The position numbers and the translations under genes were made by a program. A DNA stretch of 64,000 bases from Macrocystis pyrifera (Eukaryota; Sar; Phaeophyceae; Laminariales; Laminariaceae): positions 2,507,501-2,571,500 of the forward strand of contig JASSKH010000023.1 in the NCBI GenBank assembly GCA_031763025.1. Reading direction: 5' to 3'. A model generated the notes under the pieces. The model searched no databases. It saw only the letters and a list, made by a program, of their open reading frames with translations, and was not told the DNA's origin. Below, in pieces: positions 11,564 to 25,700 of this stretch (position 1 is its first letter; every line of letters begins with the position of its first letter).

Positions 11564-12126
11564 TGTTAGAGCGAGTGGCGCCAGGGAAGGAGGTTCATAG
11601 CGCTGCGACTGTCGTGACCAGCACTATGGGGAGGATAATACGGTGCGAGACAACTGTCCTGATCAGGGTCACGCACCGGGTCTATTCGATAGGCAGAGGG
11701 CAAGCTTTGGTTAGCATCCTCTGGAAGGATCTTATAGGGGCAGAGAGGATCCCCGGTGTGCGAACGCCTTCGGTCTCGGGTACAGAGCCAGTAACGAGGT
11801 TCCGGGACCACCCGGTGTTTACTAAACACCAAGTGCAGAAATAAATCAAAGCCAATTGATCTGTGATACCTGTCCTATCGACCCCCCAGCCCCTTGGGCC
11901 CTGCCCTGCCCGTCGTGTCCATCATCGTGTCTGTGGTGCTTCGTTAATTGTTCACGGTGGCTGCTTGCATCGACCGCATTGCATCCACCTTCACTTTTCT
12001 GCGTGACCCAATCAACTACTGTACGAAGGCATTTTCTCGAACTCTCAAACAACAGGTGAGCCGGCCTCAGAGATCTAACGAGCGCGGATCCTTTTTAGGG
12101 TCTGAGAGCTGTACCCTGCTGTAACA
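11564..12126 (+). repeat. Right LTR of the 9.2-kb element
   Basis: It begins TGTTAGAGCGAG just after GCAGGGGGG and ends ACCCTGCTGTAACA, followed by GTAC. It aligns with 2952-3509. Confidence 0.8.
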
Positions 12127-12194
12127 GTACCTTGCAAGAAATAAAATTTATTAATTTTCTGAAATCGGGGAGACGAAATATACGACGGTAAAAA

Positions 12195-12375
12195 GGTGAT
12201 CGACAGAAGAATAGACAGAACATGTCTGTACCACACAGAGGATCACAAAATAAAAAGCGAATTACAGTGTCCCTAACAAGCAGTTACAAAGTAATCGACA
12301 GACCAATGAATAGACAGAAGATGTCTGCAGCACACAGGATCGCAAAATGTAAGCGAATTAAACTTTTTCGTGTTG
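12195..12375. repeat. Tandem repeat, units 75-100 bp, shared with 56735-56945
   Basis: Units contain ATCGACAGAnnAATAGACAG, ATGTCTGTACCACACAGAGG and ATCGCAAAATAAA. Two units lie here, and a partial one (GCTACAAAGTAATCGACA) near 12510. Two diverged units of the same kind lie at 56735-56945. Confidence 0.75.
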
Positions 12376-12379
12376 TTGG

Positions 12380-14000
12380 TAGTGATGCATGCACCAGACT
12401 CCTTCACAGCCTACTATTACTAGAAGAGTGGGAATGACGAACGTGACAGATCTACATCGGCACAGAGGTCTGCAGCGGGGTTTCTTGACATTTATTGCGC
12501 TTGTACGAACGACAGCTACAAAGTAATCGACACTACTGGTGGTCGCACTGGGCGGTGATCTAGGATATTCGTCGTGGTGCTTTTGCTTTTTATTATTTAC
12601 CGCGTGAAATAAACACAAAATTAATTGCACGTATACATACGACCGCGTACGTAGATGTTTGTTCGTGTTGGTTCAGCACAATATAGAATAATCCGTATTC
12701 GCCCAGCCTGATGCATCGCAGATATGACTACAGCAGGTATTACTGAAGTCGCTTCTGGGAATTAGATTTTAATATTGTGGCACGTCCTGCGTGGCCCATC
12801 CAAAACGCACAGCACACGACATAGCTAGCTCTGCAGCAGCATGCAGCAGGAGCAACTACACAACTCTGCAGCAACAGAGGATATATAGCACAGCCATACA
12901 ATCCGAACCTCCAACCCAAGTACAAACCGCTTTTCGGCACAGTATGAACTCGCAGATATCACCCGCAACAGCAGCAATATCGGCAGCGTTGAGGGGCATC
13001 CAGCACTGGTGACTCAACCGACAGCCTCTCGTAGGAACTGGAAAAGATCGACTACAATATTACCCCGACTATATCGAGCACACGCAACACAAAAAACACC
13101 GCACTGCGCTGCACACCCCGGCACATGGGTCGTAATCTCAACGCCGCACCCAACTCACGGCCAACTAGCGGATAATAGGCGTTCACACGATGGCGACCCA
13201 CCCGGTGAATTCTTCGGTCCCAGAGACCTGACACGCTCGTCGCGGGACTGCTCTCATGTTCAGCCTGCGCAGCCTGACTACTGTTCTCAACGCCGCCGGC
13301 ATTGCTGCTGTTGTTGCAAGGTGATGGCTGCTAGTTCATACTTTACACCGAGAAGCGGATTGTACTTTGGTTGGGTTGGGGGTTTGGATTGTATGGCGGT
13401 GCTACATATATGCGCTCCAGCTGCATACTGGTATGCTGCCGCAGAGCTGTGCTCATACGGTTGAACCCCTCGGTTCAACAGCATTATCCTTGATATTGGG
13501 CATGCTCTTCTCACGTCCACGTATGGTTGAGCCCCTCCGGCAGCGTAGGTACATTATGGTTATGGTATGGCACGTGGTACGGTATGGTATGGACGGTATG
13601 TGATATCGTACGTTGGTATGGTATGATGGTACGGTGTGGTGGATCTATTGTATGGCTAAATATGTCATGTTTCAGTATATAAGGTCCGTAAGAGTCGAAT
13701 ACGCCCTACGAATCATCTGTAACGACCTTATGTATCGTGGAACGTGTTCGAAAATATAATACATGCGGACAGACGGACAGACAGACAGGCACATTCGCAA
13801 TTACCGAAACAGAGACTCAGTTTTACAAACTGAAAAATTTCAAGCCAAGGATTCTACTTTCTCCTCTTTTTTGGGCGTTCAGAGTGCAAAAAGTATCCTT
13901 GTCATAATACTGCAGCCAAGCCAAGATATATGTACTAGGTTTGTACAACAACTAGGTAAAGGGCAGTAGGGCGTATCCAATTGAGTACCGGTATGCGCAA
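12380..14000. other. Intergenic, nothing recognised
   Basis: No gene supported. 12691-12760 resembles 28845-28905 (ATTCGCCCAGC, ATGCATCGCAGAT, ACTGAGGTCGC-like words). 13555-13640 is a degenerate TATGG/TACGG simple repeat. Confidence 0.45.
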
Positions 14001-14007
14001 GGTTAGG

Positions 14008-14763
14008 CCGTTTCCTATGCGGTTCGATTTTTGTGCTTCAGATTTTGACCCGATCGCATTTTCTTATGTAAACTTGGCAAATCGAAACAGTCTTCCCATG
14101 TGGAAAAATCAGATTTATTGGGCCTGCAGAGATTCGAGGAAACACCGAGACCAACTGCTGCTATTTTTGTGGTTTGGCGCCGCGAAGAGACACGTGGGTG
14201 CGCTGACCTGCGCCTAGGACCCAAGCGTCCGAACCAAGGCCGACTGCCTCTGGTCTGGCGGCGAAGAGATGTACCGAATGCGCTATTAATAGAGTCAACC
14301 TGTCTTGGTATTTTGTGTTTCATAATGCGACTGACTGATTGCTGCTGCTGCTACTGTACAGCAGTGTAGTCTACGAGTACGTATCCATGTGGAGGTGCGC
14401 GCCGAGTGCGCTTCTCTTGGTCTCGAGACTCACCAGCCGACTGACTGTCGTCTGGCCACGGAGGGACGCCCCGCCCGCCGACCGCGCGTCGGGCGCGAAG
14501 CAACGTCGCTATACAGCTGTGTCGCCATCCAACTCATCGGTCGTTCTGCTACCGATTGCTGTCGTGAAAAACATCTTGAATTTAGAGAGCATGCCATTTT
14601 TCGATTTCAAAATCTGATGACCGAGGTCGCGGATTTTGGGCCAAAATCCGGCGACCCTCAAATCGAAAAAAATTGCATATTTGGGCTGCATACGCAGGAT
14701 CCTTCAATTTTGAGATCGAAATATACAAATCTGAAGCTCGAAATCGAACCGCATAGGAAACAG
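14008..14763. repeat. Inverted repeat arms around a 0.7-kb core
   Basis: GTTTCCTATGCGGTTCGATT followed by GCTTCAGATTT near 14010-14050 is mirrored by the complement near 14730-14763. The core has two diverged GTCTGGC-G-G-AGAGA-type GC-rich blocks (14170-14290 and 14390-14480). It could be a degraded TIR element; no clean target duplication was found. Confidence 0.5.
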
Positions 14764-14769
14764 TCTTAG

Positions 14770-16745
14770 ATCGCAAATCGTGCAAGGATTCGACTTTTTC
14801 TGTTTGAGGTGTACGATGTGTTTCAGCCATGTGTATATCTGGCTGTTTTTGTTGTCTGTGTATTTATTGATGATTTGGCTATATTTGCCTCCCTGAGGTA
14901 TTCTTCCCCTACAGTTTTTCAACCTGTCCTGTGACCAGACTCAATATTTAGGAGATGAGTTAATGTGAGAACAATAACATACGCAGGGAAGGAAAATTGG
15001 TTGAACAACACTTTTATTAATAATTGCTGTATTGGTATTCGACGAATTGCGTCACCTTTTTCATTCTGAATGATCGCGCTGCACGACAACAATATTTTCA
15101 GAAGGGGGATCAAATAACAATACGTGAGTAAAACGTACTAGGTTTTTATTTTGTACGTGTGATAGTGTATACCTAATACTTACTGTCGGTAAACCTACCA
15201 TGGGAAATAATAGTGGTTCAGGGGTTATAACAAGAGGGAATTATGTCCAAAAGACGAGTTGGGTTGCGAAATAGATAGAAAGAACAACGCGAAGCGGCGG
15301 TTGTCGTGGAACCACGATGCGCCGACAATTTTTTCCCTCGCAGATAGTTCTGGCCATTCGAAGGTGTAGAGCGACGACAAAGTGCCATCGTAGAAATCAC
15401 CGCCCGATAAATGCTTCTAAGAGGCAAGCAAGCATTGGTATAAAAAATACAAACAGGTTGGGGTAGGGTAGTGTATGCTTTCAAAGTGAGGGCAAATTCA
15501 CTGCGAACGAGGGGGATACGTACGGTGTGCTTGCTGTCAGACACATCGCCTGTGACTCGCGCAAAATTTGTTAACATACCGTTGGCCAGAAAAGGGTCCA
15601 TCTACGATTATATCGCATCAGGGACGTCCTCTTCCACGAGAAGTCATACCAGGGGCAGCGACCGGAGGTAATCACAAGAGCCTTCCACTGCCAAACCGGC
15701 TAGCTATCTTTTTTTTTTAATTATCCTCCGGCGGATTGGTAAAAATAAAGCTTAAGCTCACCACACTTCCACGTTCAAATTCGTGTCGTGTGTCGATTCA
15801 ACCCATAGCTCCCGTTATAATATCAAAACAGTCTGATGCAGCCACTGGCGTTAGGGCACGTTGACCCGACCTGATCCCCGAGAGGGGCAGGGGCGGTGGA
15901 GATAGCTACCCGGGAGAGTCATCTCAAAACTGGCTGGTGGTAACTCTAAGAACTCGTGCATACCCTCGTAGTTAAGTTATAATAACTCGTGCATACCCTT
16001 GTAGTTATTAATAGGTAGATTTGCCTGCCGCCTGGGACGGAGTGCCAAGAAAGACGGACCGACCGGGGCTGGCGTCACGTAGATTCCGTGTTACTTGGGT
16101 TCCCTAATGTAGGGTCCTGGATGGCTACTAGCTATCTTACTGTGAAACCGAAGTAGTAGAGATGTTCCGTCAAAAACGAAAACAAAATCTGGAAAGGCAT
16201 CGGATTCACACGTTTACGTTCCAGCTCGTGTCATATTTTGCCCTCAACGGTGTTCTGGACAATCCATGATGACGCTTGTCACCCCTTCCCCCGGTACGTA
16301 CCTGTGTTATTATGGCACATACAGTAGGGTTCTGCATTCCTACTGCTCATTGATTATCACAAGACTTTGCCTACTCGCGCTCTAGCACTTTCGGCGATGC
16401 ACGACTCAGAAGGAGTGACATTGTGCAAAAATAACAGACCAGCCGAGGTTGGAAACCCAGCACAACCGCCAGCGAGGGCAACAGTTAACCGTTAGACGAC
16501 AGTCAGCCCCACTCCTTACATCAATAATCCCAGCACTTGCGGACCCAACAGCATCAGGTATCCGCAGTACCATGTCCCTCTGGTACCACTCTGTTTACGC
16601 ACGGACGATATATAAAAGGCATCGCGGTGCGAAACACATGCACAAGATTTTACACCAGCCGAAAGCAGTGTGTAGCACGTCTTCTGCGAACATTGTCCTG
16701 TCCACGCTCTTGCTCAAAAGTTTCGAACGCGAAGCATGATACCTG
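14770..16745. other. Intergenic downstream of the PPR gene
   Basis: No recognised gene. The longest frame is 127 codons on the minus strand (15218-15601); it shows no family motif and may be chance. Two near copies of AACTCGTGCATACCCTNGTAG lie at 15952-15972 and 15984-16005. Confidence 0.4.
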
Positions 16746-16783
16746 TTACCAAACCTCCGGCATCCTCTCCTTCAAACCTCGCC
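16746..16783 (-). CDS. PPR gene last exon
   Basis: Acceptor TTCAGCCGCCAG, then GRGLKERMPEVW and TAA (16746-16748). The two-base start agrees with the phase-1 end of exon 15. It is short, so the end of the gene is likely but not certain. Confidence 0.6.
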
Positions 16784-19700
16784 CTGGCGGCTGAAATCGT
16801 AGGCAGCTCCACACGCAAAACCAAACAGCAGTGATGACCTAACCAGAGCTCTACAGCGCTAGTGGGTGGTGGTGGCGAAGCACCGATATGCGTCACAAGG
16901 TACGTTATAGTCGCGTGCAGTTTCACACGATCGACCTCACAACAAGTCCAGCCTGAATGTTGCACTCAAGAGCAAGCTTTCGTAAGATACCAGTAGGTAT
17001 ACTTGACAAGTGAGGCAACGCTGGGTGCCGATCTCGTGTACAAGCTCAAAAACGAATTATTATTCGCTCGATCGGCAGATTCAAAGGGTCCGAGTGCTTG
17101 GAAATGCCGCAAGTACCTTCAAGCGCATCCTCCATCTGCCGGTGCAACAGCTGCATAACACGAAACGGCGCCCGCCCAGATTGTGTGCCGTCTTCCAATT
17201 GCTTTCCAACCTGTTAATAATGAGGCCACAAGCAACCGTGAAAAGCTCATATCTACAACCTGTCGACCCCACGCGGGAGCGCATATCCCATGAGTCCATG
17301 CATACGACATGTAGAACAAGTGCGAAAAAGACGTCCACACAAAACAATGACACCGCACCTTTTTGGCCTTGAAGTACGAATTAGACAGTGTCGATGAAGG
17401 CGCTATCTTGTCCTTGCGCAGTGCATAAACCACCTTCATCGCGGCATCCGGCCGTTGTGCTCGACCACATCTGTAGCACGGAAGTAGGGAAATCGTTGAA
17501 CCTTGACAATAGCGACACGAGTGACAAAATATTGGTCGTGCACTGGCAAGCCATTGGGGTACTCACACATGCAGCAGTCCACAGTACGCCGAGAACAGGT
17601 CGGCCTTGCGCTTCTTCTCCATTCTCAACGTCTTGATGGAAGCGGCATCGTCGGTGGTCCTGTCGGTTGTGCCAGAGGAAGCTGGACCCAAAGCTGATCT
17701 AATGTGTTGCCGCCAGAACACAACAGCACCCTGTTAAAGGGCCGCTCAGGTGGGTTATTTCAGCGCACAGAAACTTGAGACAAAACTAAGGGCAGTTGTA
17801 CGACATGACATGCTGGTGTATGAACCACTCTCATCAACATTGATGGCCACTCATGGCCATGAGACCGCAGCGCCCATTCATCGGAATTGTTTCCAAGGAG
17901 TGAACGACAGCCGGGCAGAACAGGAAGGCGAACGCGTTGTGTACATGCATTGCGGTAAGTGCGCGTGGTGTAAAGTTGTCTGCTCACCGTCAGATCAGAC
18001 CCGAAGCCAACCATGACCGCGTTGCAGAGTTTGCCGTTGATGCGGATACCTCTGTCCACGGCCTCGGTGTATAACTGTTTGCACATTTCCGCCGACGACA
18101 TCCAACCTGGTCCTCCATTGGCCGAATTTCCTCCTTCCGAAAAAGTCGGGCTCCCGGGCATACGCCACCATTCCTTGACATCGCGTCCGAATCTTCGGGC
18201 GTCCTGAATGATTGCACGACCGAAGGAGTTGGCCGCAGGGCATCACATCAATGACACCCAAGCAGCGTTGGAGGTTGTCGGTACGTCCGACGACCTGGCG
18301 TTGTCTCGAAAGACACGCTTTGAGCAACAAGGCAAGGCGTACTCCTAGGTCAACGCAACGCAAACCAACCCGAGGATCTTCAGGGCAACACCACCAAACA
18401 AGACAAACCTATGGCATGTCACGTGAGATACGTACCAGGTACTAAAACACAATTGGTCAACACCCGGTGCGCATATAATACTACAGATTAAACTGTACGT
18501 ATTCGCATGAAAGCCACGTTAAATATACCAGGTACTGTGTAAAATGCAGAGACAAAAGTCGACAATATCTCCAATGTACAGGGTGCACCTGTACTACGGT
18601 ATGCGTGAAAGCTCCACACGATACGCGCTTGCCCTGTGCTTCAGAGGACAAAGAGACGGAAATAATCACTTTTACACCCTGCCAAGGTCACACCAAGCAA
18701 CGGGCTGATGTGTAGGGTAATGGATTGCGTGCCCGAATCACACTGCAAATAGGTGTATGTACGAAACGCGCAGCATGGCTTGGGCTATATAGATGTAAAA
18801 ACAGTGCGCGTACATGATTGCTAGACGGTTGGAAAGACTGCTCTTTTTTTGTTGCAGTTATACTCAATTTCTTTTTAGCTTGTGTAACTGCTGTAAATAC
18901 TCAACTCGACACCGCGTGAACTGAACGTAAACAAAGTACACACCCAGCTCACAAGCGTACGCACCGACTCAAGTCTGTGCTTTAAGTGCTTCTAACTGTC
19001 AAGATATATAACCACGTTTTAATCCTACGCGAATTCACGCATCATGCCCTCAACGGACATCCCAACCGATCTCTCCCTCGATCCCTCCTTTCTTGTCGGG
19101 CTCACCGAATATGCGGTCCCAGGAAAGACTGAAAGTGCCATTTACCGGTCATACGTAACGGAATAATGATATGCCACAATCCGGTGCGCGTCATAAAACC
19201 CATTGCCGCGAAAGCACAACAAATTGACGACCCAGAAAACTACATATCCGATGCGCATCATAAACTCATCGCCGCGGAAGCACAACAAATTCACGGCCCA
19301 CAAAAATACTATTACGGGGGTCCATAGTTAACGGGACCAAATAATATTGTTAGTAAAAATAGGTAAATATATAGGTTTTTATGTATACCATAGGTCCTAT
19401 TAACTATGGACCCCCGTAATAAACATGCGACTGTCCTCTAATATCCCAACCGCAAAGCTAGAGAGCGCGGCTTGCCGTGCGCGCACCTTCCGCTGGACGG
19501 TAAGAAAGTTAAGAGGGGCAAGAGAGTCTTCCAAGTAATGTTGCCTGCTTAATAATTGCGATATATCATGTACCGGTTCTCCACGCTGCTGCACCACTCA
19601 CTTCGGCGCGTGCCATTCCTGATATGACAGTGGTGTACGTGAAAATATCGGGAACGGTCCCAGATACCTTCATCTCTTCCAACAAAAGGAGAGCTGCTTC

Positions 19701-22700
19701 TGCGCCAATGACTTCCTGAAAGCGACTCGTGCCCCCTGCAAAAATAGGAGTGCACCATGAGCGATGGGCACAATCGTCACGATGCCGCGGATTTGGAACG
19801 CGACGAATGGACACGGTCGTCACCAGCACCCGCGAAAAAAACTGAGCGATCACGTGGTGAGAATGTCGTGTAGGGCGAAGAGTTTAAACTAAAACTTACC
19901 TTTCACCGAGCCACTATTTTCCCTTAATTTTGCCTCAGTTGACAAGGCAATTAACTAGGTAGCTGCATTGTTCGTCGCCGTGCTCACCGAGCGATGACGG
20001 CAGTTCCTGCCTGGAAGCTGCCGATGAGGGCTCTGCATCATTCGGCCCAGATACGGTCGCGATGGACGATGTTATAGCGGGCTTGCGACTGCCATTAGAC
20101 AGGTCTTTTTTCTGGATCACCTGCACAGCGACCGGTATATGGCATCGGATCATATGGCATCGCGACGAAGCACACAGGTCGCGGGGGCCTGCAGATGAAT
20201 ACCAGATACCAGGTAGGTAATACCAGTAGGGGTTAGCCGATGATAACGCCAAATCCTCGGCCAGGAATGCAGCCTCGAAAAAAAAGTGCGGCCACACTGG
20301 GGAACACTGGAGGCTCACTACGCCCGAAAGAGTGCCCCGGTACGCCTATGAATAACTGCAGCCCATAGTGTAGGTACACCGGGAATGTTTCCACGAGCAC
20401 TTCGAATCGGAAAACGAATGGAGCCACCACCGTGTTCGTTGTATTCAACGAAAACATCTAAGCGCATATCGCATCACCACGTGCAATGAAAAAACTGTCA
20501 TGTCGGATCCTGTCGGTACTTTCCATGTCGAAAAAAAGCTTTGCAAGGAAAATGTGAATCAAACAAAATAAACCGGAACGTCCGAACCGATCAGTGGCGC
20601 TTCCAACGACCAGTCTGAGGCTCTGCTCGGTGTCAAGCTACAAGTCGCCTCGACGTCTGAAGTAGTACCTTAAAACGTGCCCCTCATTCGACCTGTCCTG
20701 CAATGAAGCACTAGATGCGGGAATTCGGGAAATTGTGCACAGGAAAAGCAAGCAATCTGACTGACCCACCTCGGAAGCCCACGGCTCTTGGACTAAAGCA
20801 AAAATGAGCGAGTTGTATGAAATCGCGTCAGGCTTCATATTGTCCAAGGACTTTATGCGATCCATGACTTGGCATGCTCCGTACACGTCGTTGTGTTCTC
20901 CCAGTGCCCTGATGCAGCTGTTGAGAAACGCCAGTGACGGCCTAATGCGCAGCTTTCTCGCCGTCTCGATCACGTGGTATACGTCCTCACGGCTACACTG
21001 TAGTCGAACTAGAGCCGTCAACGTGATGCTGTGGTGCACAAGAACACGTGACCGCACGCAAAACATAGCGAAAGACACCCAAGACCCCTTGGTGGATAAG
21101 TCTGAGGTGATGCACGCGAGCAAAATTGGGAACGGGTAAAAAGGAAATCTGTTCACTCGTCTAGCAGGTTCTATCAATAGAACACTGCAACACTATCAGT
21201 AGAAGACAAACACTACTGTAGACCACCTGGTGAATTCTAGAGCTACTCGTATCATATTGTACTAGCTGTTAGGTGGACAGCAGGGAAATTGTGTGCACAC
21301 CCATCGAATGGCCTCCATGTTGAAATCGATGCAATATGTGAAAATGCGTCATCAAGGGTAAAACCGTGCCAGCAACGGGGCTAGAGACTTGTAAATCGAT
21401 GCAGGAGTCAATGAAGACACACTTTAAGCCAAAGTGTAGTAGGTAGGCTTCGTTTTCTTGCGAGGTGACCCTGTACTTCTAACTTAAGGCTCTACCGACA
21501 AAAATGGCGAGAGGGAGATCATCGTCGTCACGCGTGTGTTTTGTGGGACTAAGCAAAAGTCGGAAAGGACAGCACACGGCTACAACAGGAGCGCATATCG
21601 TTGGGTGATCTCGGCCAATTTCAGTTCGTCGGTATTGTTCCGGGCGGACACAGTGTCTGGTTGTGCACCATTTTATGGTTTAGGTATACTACGAGTGTAT
21701 GTAGCGGGAATTGGAATGAGGCGCGAGTATTAGGAAAACAAACTCCACGCAGATGTCGTGCCCCCCTTGGCCCCGCAGTTCCTTACGGATGTGTCAAATA
21801 CTCGTATCTCAAACAAAACATAGTTTACCGTAGTTGGAGTGACGGCCTAGGGGCAGCAAGAAGAATTTATCTAGTCCAAAAACGAGCGAAATATCAAATC
21901 AAATGCGAAACCCTGATACCATGGTACCTGGTATACTGGTGGTATATGTTACTGCTGCACTATTTAAAAAAAAATTGAAATACGTCAGCTGTGAGTTCGA
22001 CTGAATATAAAATGGGCCCTTAACCCTTAAATTAAATTAGAAAAAAAAATCAAGTCAAAGGCTTCTTCCATAGGAAGGTATCGAAATATCGAGCTTAAAT
22101 GTTTGGAATTGTAATGATTATTTATTTTCCGAATTCGGGGAGAAGATATATAGTCAAAACAGAACATAAATGCTAAATAAAATATACCTGGTACAGTACT
22201 TACTTGTCAGGTTTGACGTTCCTTTTCCGCATTTCGGCAATCACTAATCGAGCTTGACCCTTATCATTTTGGAGACAGAGTGCTTGCAGGACCTGAGTAA
22301 GGCAGATATCAGTGACGAAAAACAAAAAGTCAAATAGCAGGCGTTGGGTGTGCAGGTACTAAACGGCATACGGCAAACAGGTGTGTACCGATGCTGGTAA
22401 CCTCGGCCTGAACCCACCCAACCAGGTGGCGAAAAGGAGCATGCGACGACCTACTCGCTGCCACAGCGACCAGCATGGGTAACTTGTATGCTTCTAGAGG
22501 GAGACGACTACACTGTATGTAGTCCTCAATAATACACCGCGTAAATATCACATCACCGCGTAGCTTTCCACAGTGCTCGGCTTGTGTCAAGAGCACTCAA
22601 AATATTGGCCAAAACTTCGTCGTTGGCAGGCAAAAATGTGACAGCACATCGGGTGCTACTTGAAAGAGAACCCTCGGTAGCAGAAAGTACTAAACCATTG

Positions 22701-25700
22701 TGTTGAACGCTTTTCCTGGCACAGCAAACGGTTTAGAAAGGATGCCAAATGTTGATGCTCGTGCTATAGACGAAATGGCCATGCCCAGCGTATGTGTCAA
22801 TGTATATGTTGGCGTTTCTTAGTCATTCCATTTGGCACCACGTGAGGAGAATGGAGAATTACACTACATCACGAACCTCTGAAAAACAGTAGAGTTCATC
22901 GTCACTGTCACCTCCAGCTTAACCATTGTAGTAGAACGTTTTACCCTGAGCGGCCTTCTGAACTATAGCAGACAATAGCAATAGCCGTGGTCAGAGGTGT
23001 CTTCTCTTCTCCCCCCCCGGTATGATATGCCTTCACTTTTATCGCGCAGAGGATTGGTTTAGCATTCCCACTGCTCGTCGATTGCATCGGGTACTGGCAA
23101 CTCGCGCTGACGCACTTTCGGCGACGGCAGAACACTCACAAAAAGTCCACTGCAGACCAAAATACACCAGTCGAGATTCGAACCCCGCCGCGACCGCCGG
23201 CAACAAGATGACCGTTCTACCGCTGACCCATAGTCAAACTTGCTTGCTACGACACCATTGAATGCTTGAGTGTACTCGACGCGTCAACCCGGCCATGACA
23301 TACCAAGTATACCATCAAACGTACCGACCCCCCCGATAATGACAAAGTATAGGTCGATTTCGTGGTATCGGACGACTATAGCGTCTTGGAAGCAGTATAA
23401 CAAAATATCTCCACCGTAGCAGGCGCCTGTACATGCCACAACACATACACACACAATGTCGAATAACGGCAAATATCCGGATCCATTGCTGGGGTTCTGG
23501 CGCAAGACTGACCGCTTTTCGCGCTTCAGATGCAAACTTCAACATACTGACGCCGCATCACGTTCCTCGCTGGCATGCAAGATTCGTGCAGACTGCTCCA
23601 TATAGTCTTTGATCGGAATGCGGTATGATCCGGTGTTGTCTTGAAACATGCACATGTGCACTAAAATACAGTAGATCGTGGAGTGCAAGTCACCGCCGGA
23701 ATAATATGTACGTCTTGTGACATACTCACATACCTGGTACGCGTAGCATGTCAAATAGGCGGTCAAATACAAGAGGTGGTCATGACAAGCCTCGGACGGC
23801 ATTACCCACGAGTGATCTTCAATCGGTACTGACACCAATGCGTTCGAGCTACCGCCACAGACACCGCCCGCCAGTCAGAACGGCGGCAACACAATCTCAC
23901 CAGGTTGTACGAAACAAGCGAAGGCACCACACTATTCTCGTCGCCTGCCTCGTCCTGCCGCAAGTACTTGTTGAACACCTCTATGACGCCCAACGTGTCT
24001 CCCACCTGCAACAAAACGGCGAAGGCACCGATTAGACCTTCTTTACGTCACCATCTGTCAAATGTCAATCAATTGACGATCATCGTCCAGGGTAAATACC
24101 TCGGGCGTTTGTTCACATTAGCCATGCGTACAGTAGCCAGCTGCATCGATGTCTATTTTCAGTAATGAACGAGGAAATTCGTAAATATTTTCATACGCTG
24201 AGACGCTGTGCGAACGTCCATCGTCTATTTCGGCTAGACTCAATCAAGACTCAAGACCCCTACCGTCAACGAGCTTGGCCGAGCACACACCAAAAGGGTA
24301 ATTGAGGAACCAGTCGAGATGATGGCATCTACGCGAGAAGCAATAGGTAGCAACAGGTAGCAACAGCAACGAAGCGCCAACACGACGGGGGTCATCAACT
24401 TCGCGACAATCTACAGTACGCGACCCGTACCGAAAAGGGACCCCAGAGCTGTTGACGACCGATTCGTAGTCGTATCACAGAACAGAGAGGCGCCCACCTT
24501 GGTCATCCCCGTGAGGATCGAATTGAACGTGTCAGCCCTCGGACGAATTCCGCGCCTATGCATTTCGTCTAGTAACTCGAAAGCTTTCTTGTCCATGCTG
24601 TTTGCCATAAAAGCAGCGATCCCCACGTTGAACGATATTACATCCGGGACGACATCGCTGAAGCCCTGCATATCCAGAGGCAGTCCAAACAAAACGTCAG
24701 GTTCACTTCGTACAACCGACAATCAACGGTCACAGGTGGTCGCGTGAGGTCAGCCTCAAAACAGCCGAATTGTACAAGAGGTGCGCTTGGAGATGTCGTA
24801 AGTAAGTGATCTAACACAAAAGGTGAACCGATTGTCGACCGCAACACAAGCTACAATCATATCAACATATGACGGATGCCGCGTACCCTCGCTGCTGCTA
24901 CTCATGTTTAGTGGCTTGCCTGTCTTCCTTAGGGTCGACCGGGGGTAAGACGCAAGCTAGAACGGTACCTCGCAACATGGACGCAAGTTCATTGGGTGGG
25001 TGATACGTTGATGCAGCCTACGCGCAAGTCACATGATAAGTGTGCGACGACTTGGCTTCATGCTTCGGTGTCGATCGATGGTATACCGCGAGGGCGTGAG
25101 TCCAACGGAACAAATACCTCGAGTGGGAAATACTGCTAAACAAAATCAGTGCTGTTATACTGCAACATCTACCTGCTAACGTACACTTAGCATAAAGTGT
25201 GGGCAATGGTGGATAGAGTGAGAAGGGCGCAACGAAACAATGAAGGTTTGATCCGAGTACAAGATCGCTAGAGGCGAACATTGTCGGTGGCCTTCGTTGC
25301 CTTCCTTCTGTTGCCTGTACAGGTCGCGTGGGCAACGGAGATACAAGTGCGAAAACTAAACGCCCCAGCTTGCTGCCTACTCGAAATACAAAATGGGATA
25401 CTCGTACAAGCAGCAGTGTCAGGTTTCGCAAGACGCTGGGGTTCATAGCGAGGACGGTACTCAGGGGCGCCAGGAACTGCAATCTCGTACTTTCCAATAA
25501 AGTCCGAGTATGAGCGGGTACAGCGTACCGTACAATCCCACCGACACCACGAACGAAATGCGTCTCTCATATTTCAAGCCCTGGCCTCACCCCGTCAAGA
25601 AGTCGTCCAAAGGTTTCGATAGCTTCATCCAATCTGCCCTCCTTAACGGCGCGGCTTATTTGTGCGTTGACCGTGATCCTGTCCGGCGCAACCCCCAAGT

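Larger units (their letters stand above)
2952..12126 (+). mobile_element. 9.2-kb LTR element without recognisable gag-pol (LARD-like)
   Basis: Two direct repeats of about 560 bp (2952-3509 and 11564-12126), each beginning TGTTA and ending CTGTAACA, bound the element. GTAC stands immediately outside both ends (2948-2951 and 12127-12130), a 4-bp target duplication. The sequence after the left LTR begins TGGTGAACCC, as a primer-binding site would, and GCAGGGGGG precedes the right LTR like a polypurine tract; together these give plus orientation. The 8-kb interior has no frame resembling gag, protease, reverse transcriptase or integrase, so it would depend on proteins from elsewhere or has decayed beyond recognition. 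The LTRs differ by scattered changes and small indels, so the insertion is not recent. It carries a nested MITE (7888-8716) and several tandem duplications. Confidence 0.72.

Noticed and set aside
23539-23838. Continuation of PPR exon 7 in another frame to a GTATGT donor
   Set aside because: The translation lacks PPR features and needs a frame change within the exon.
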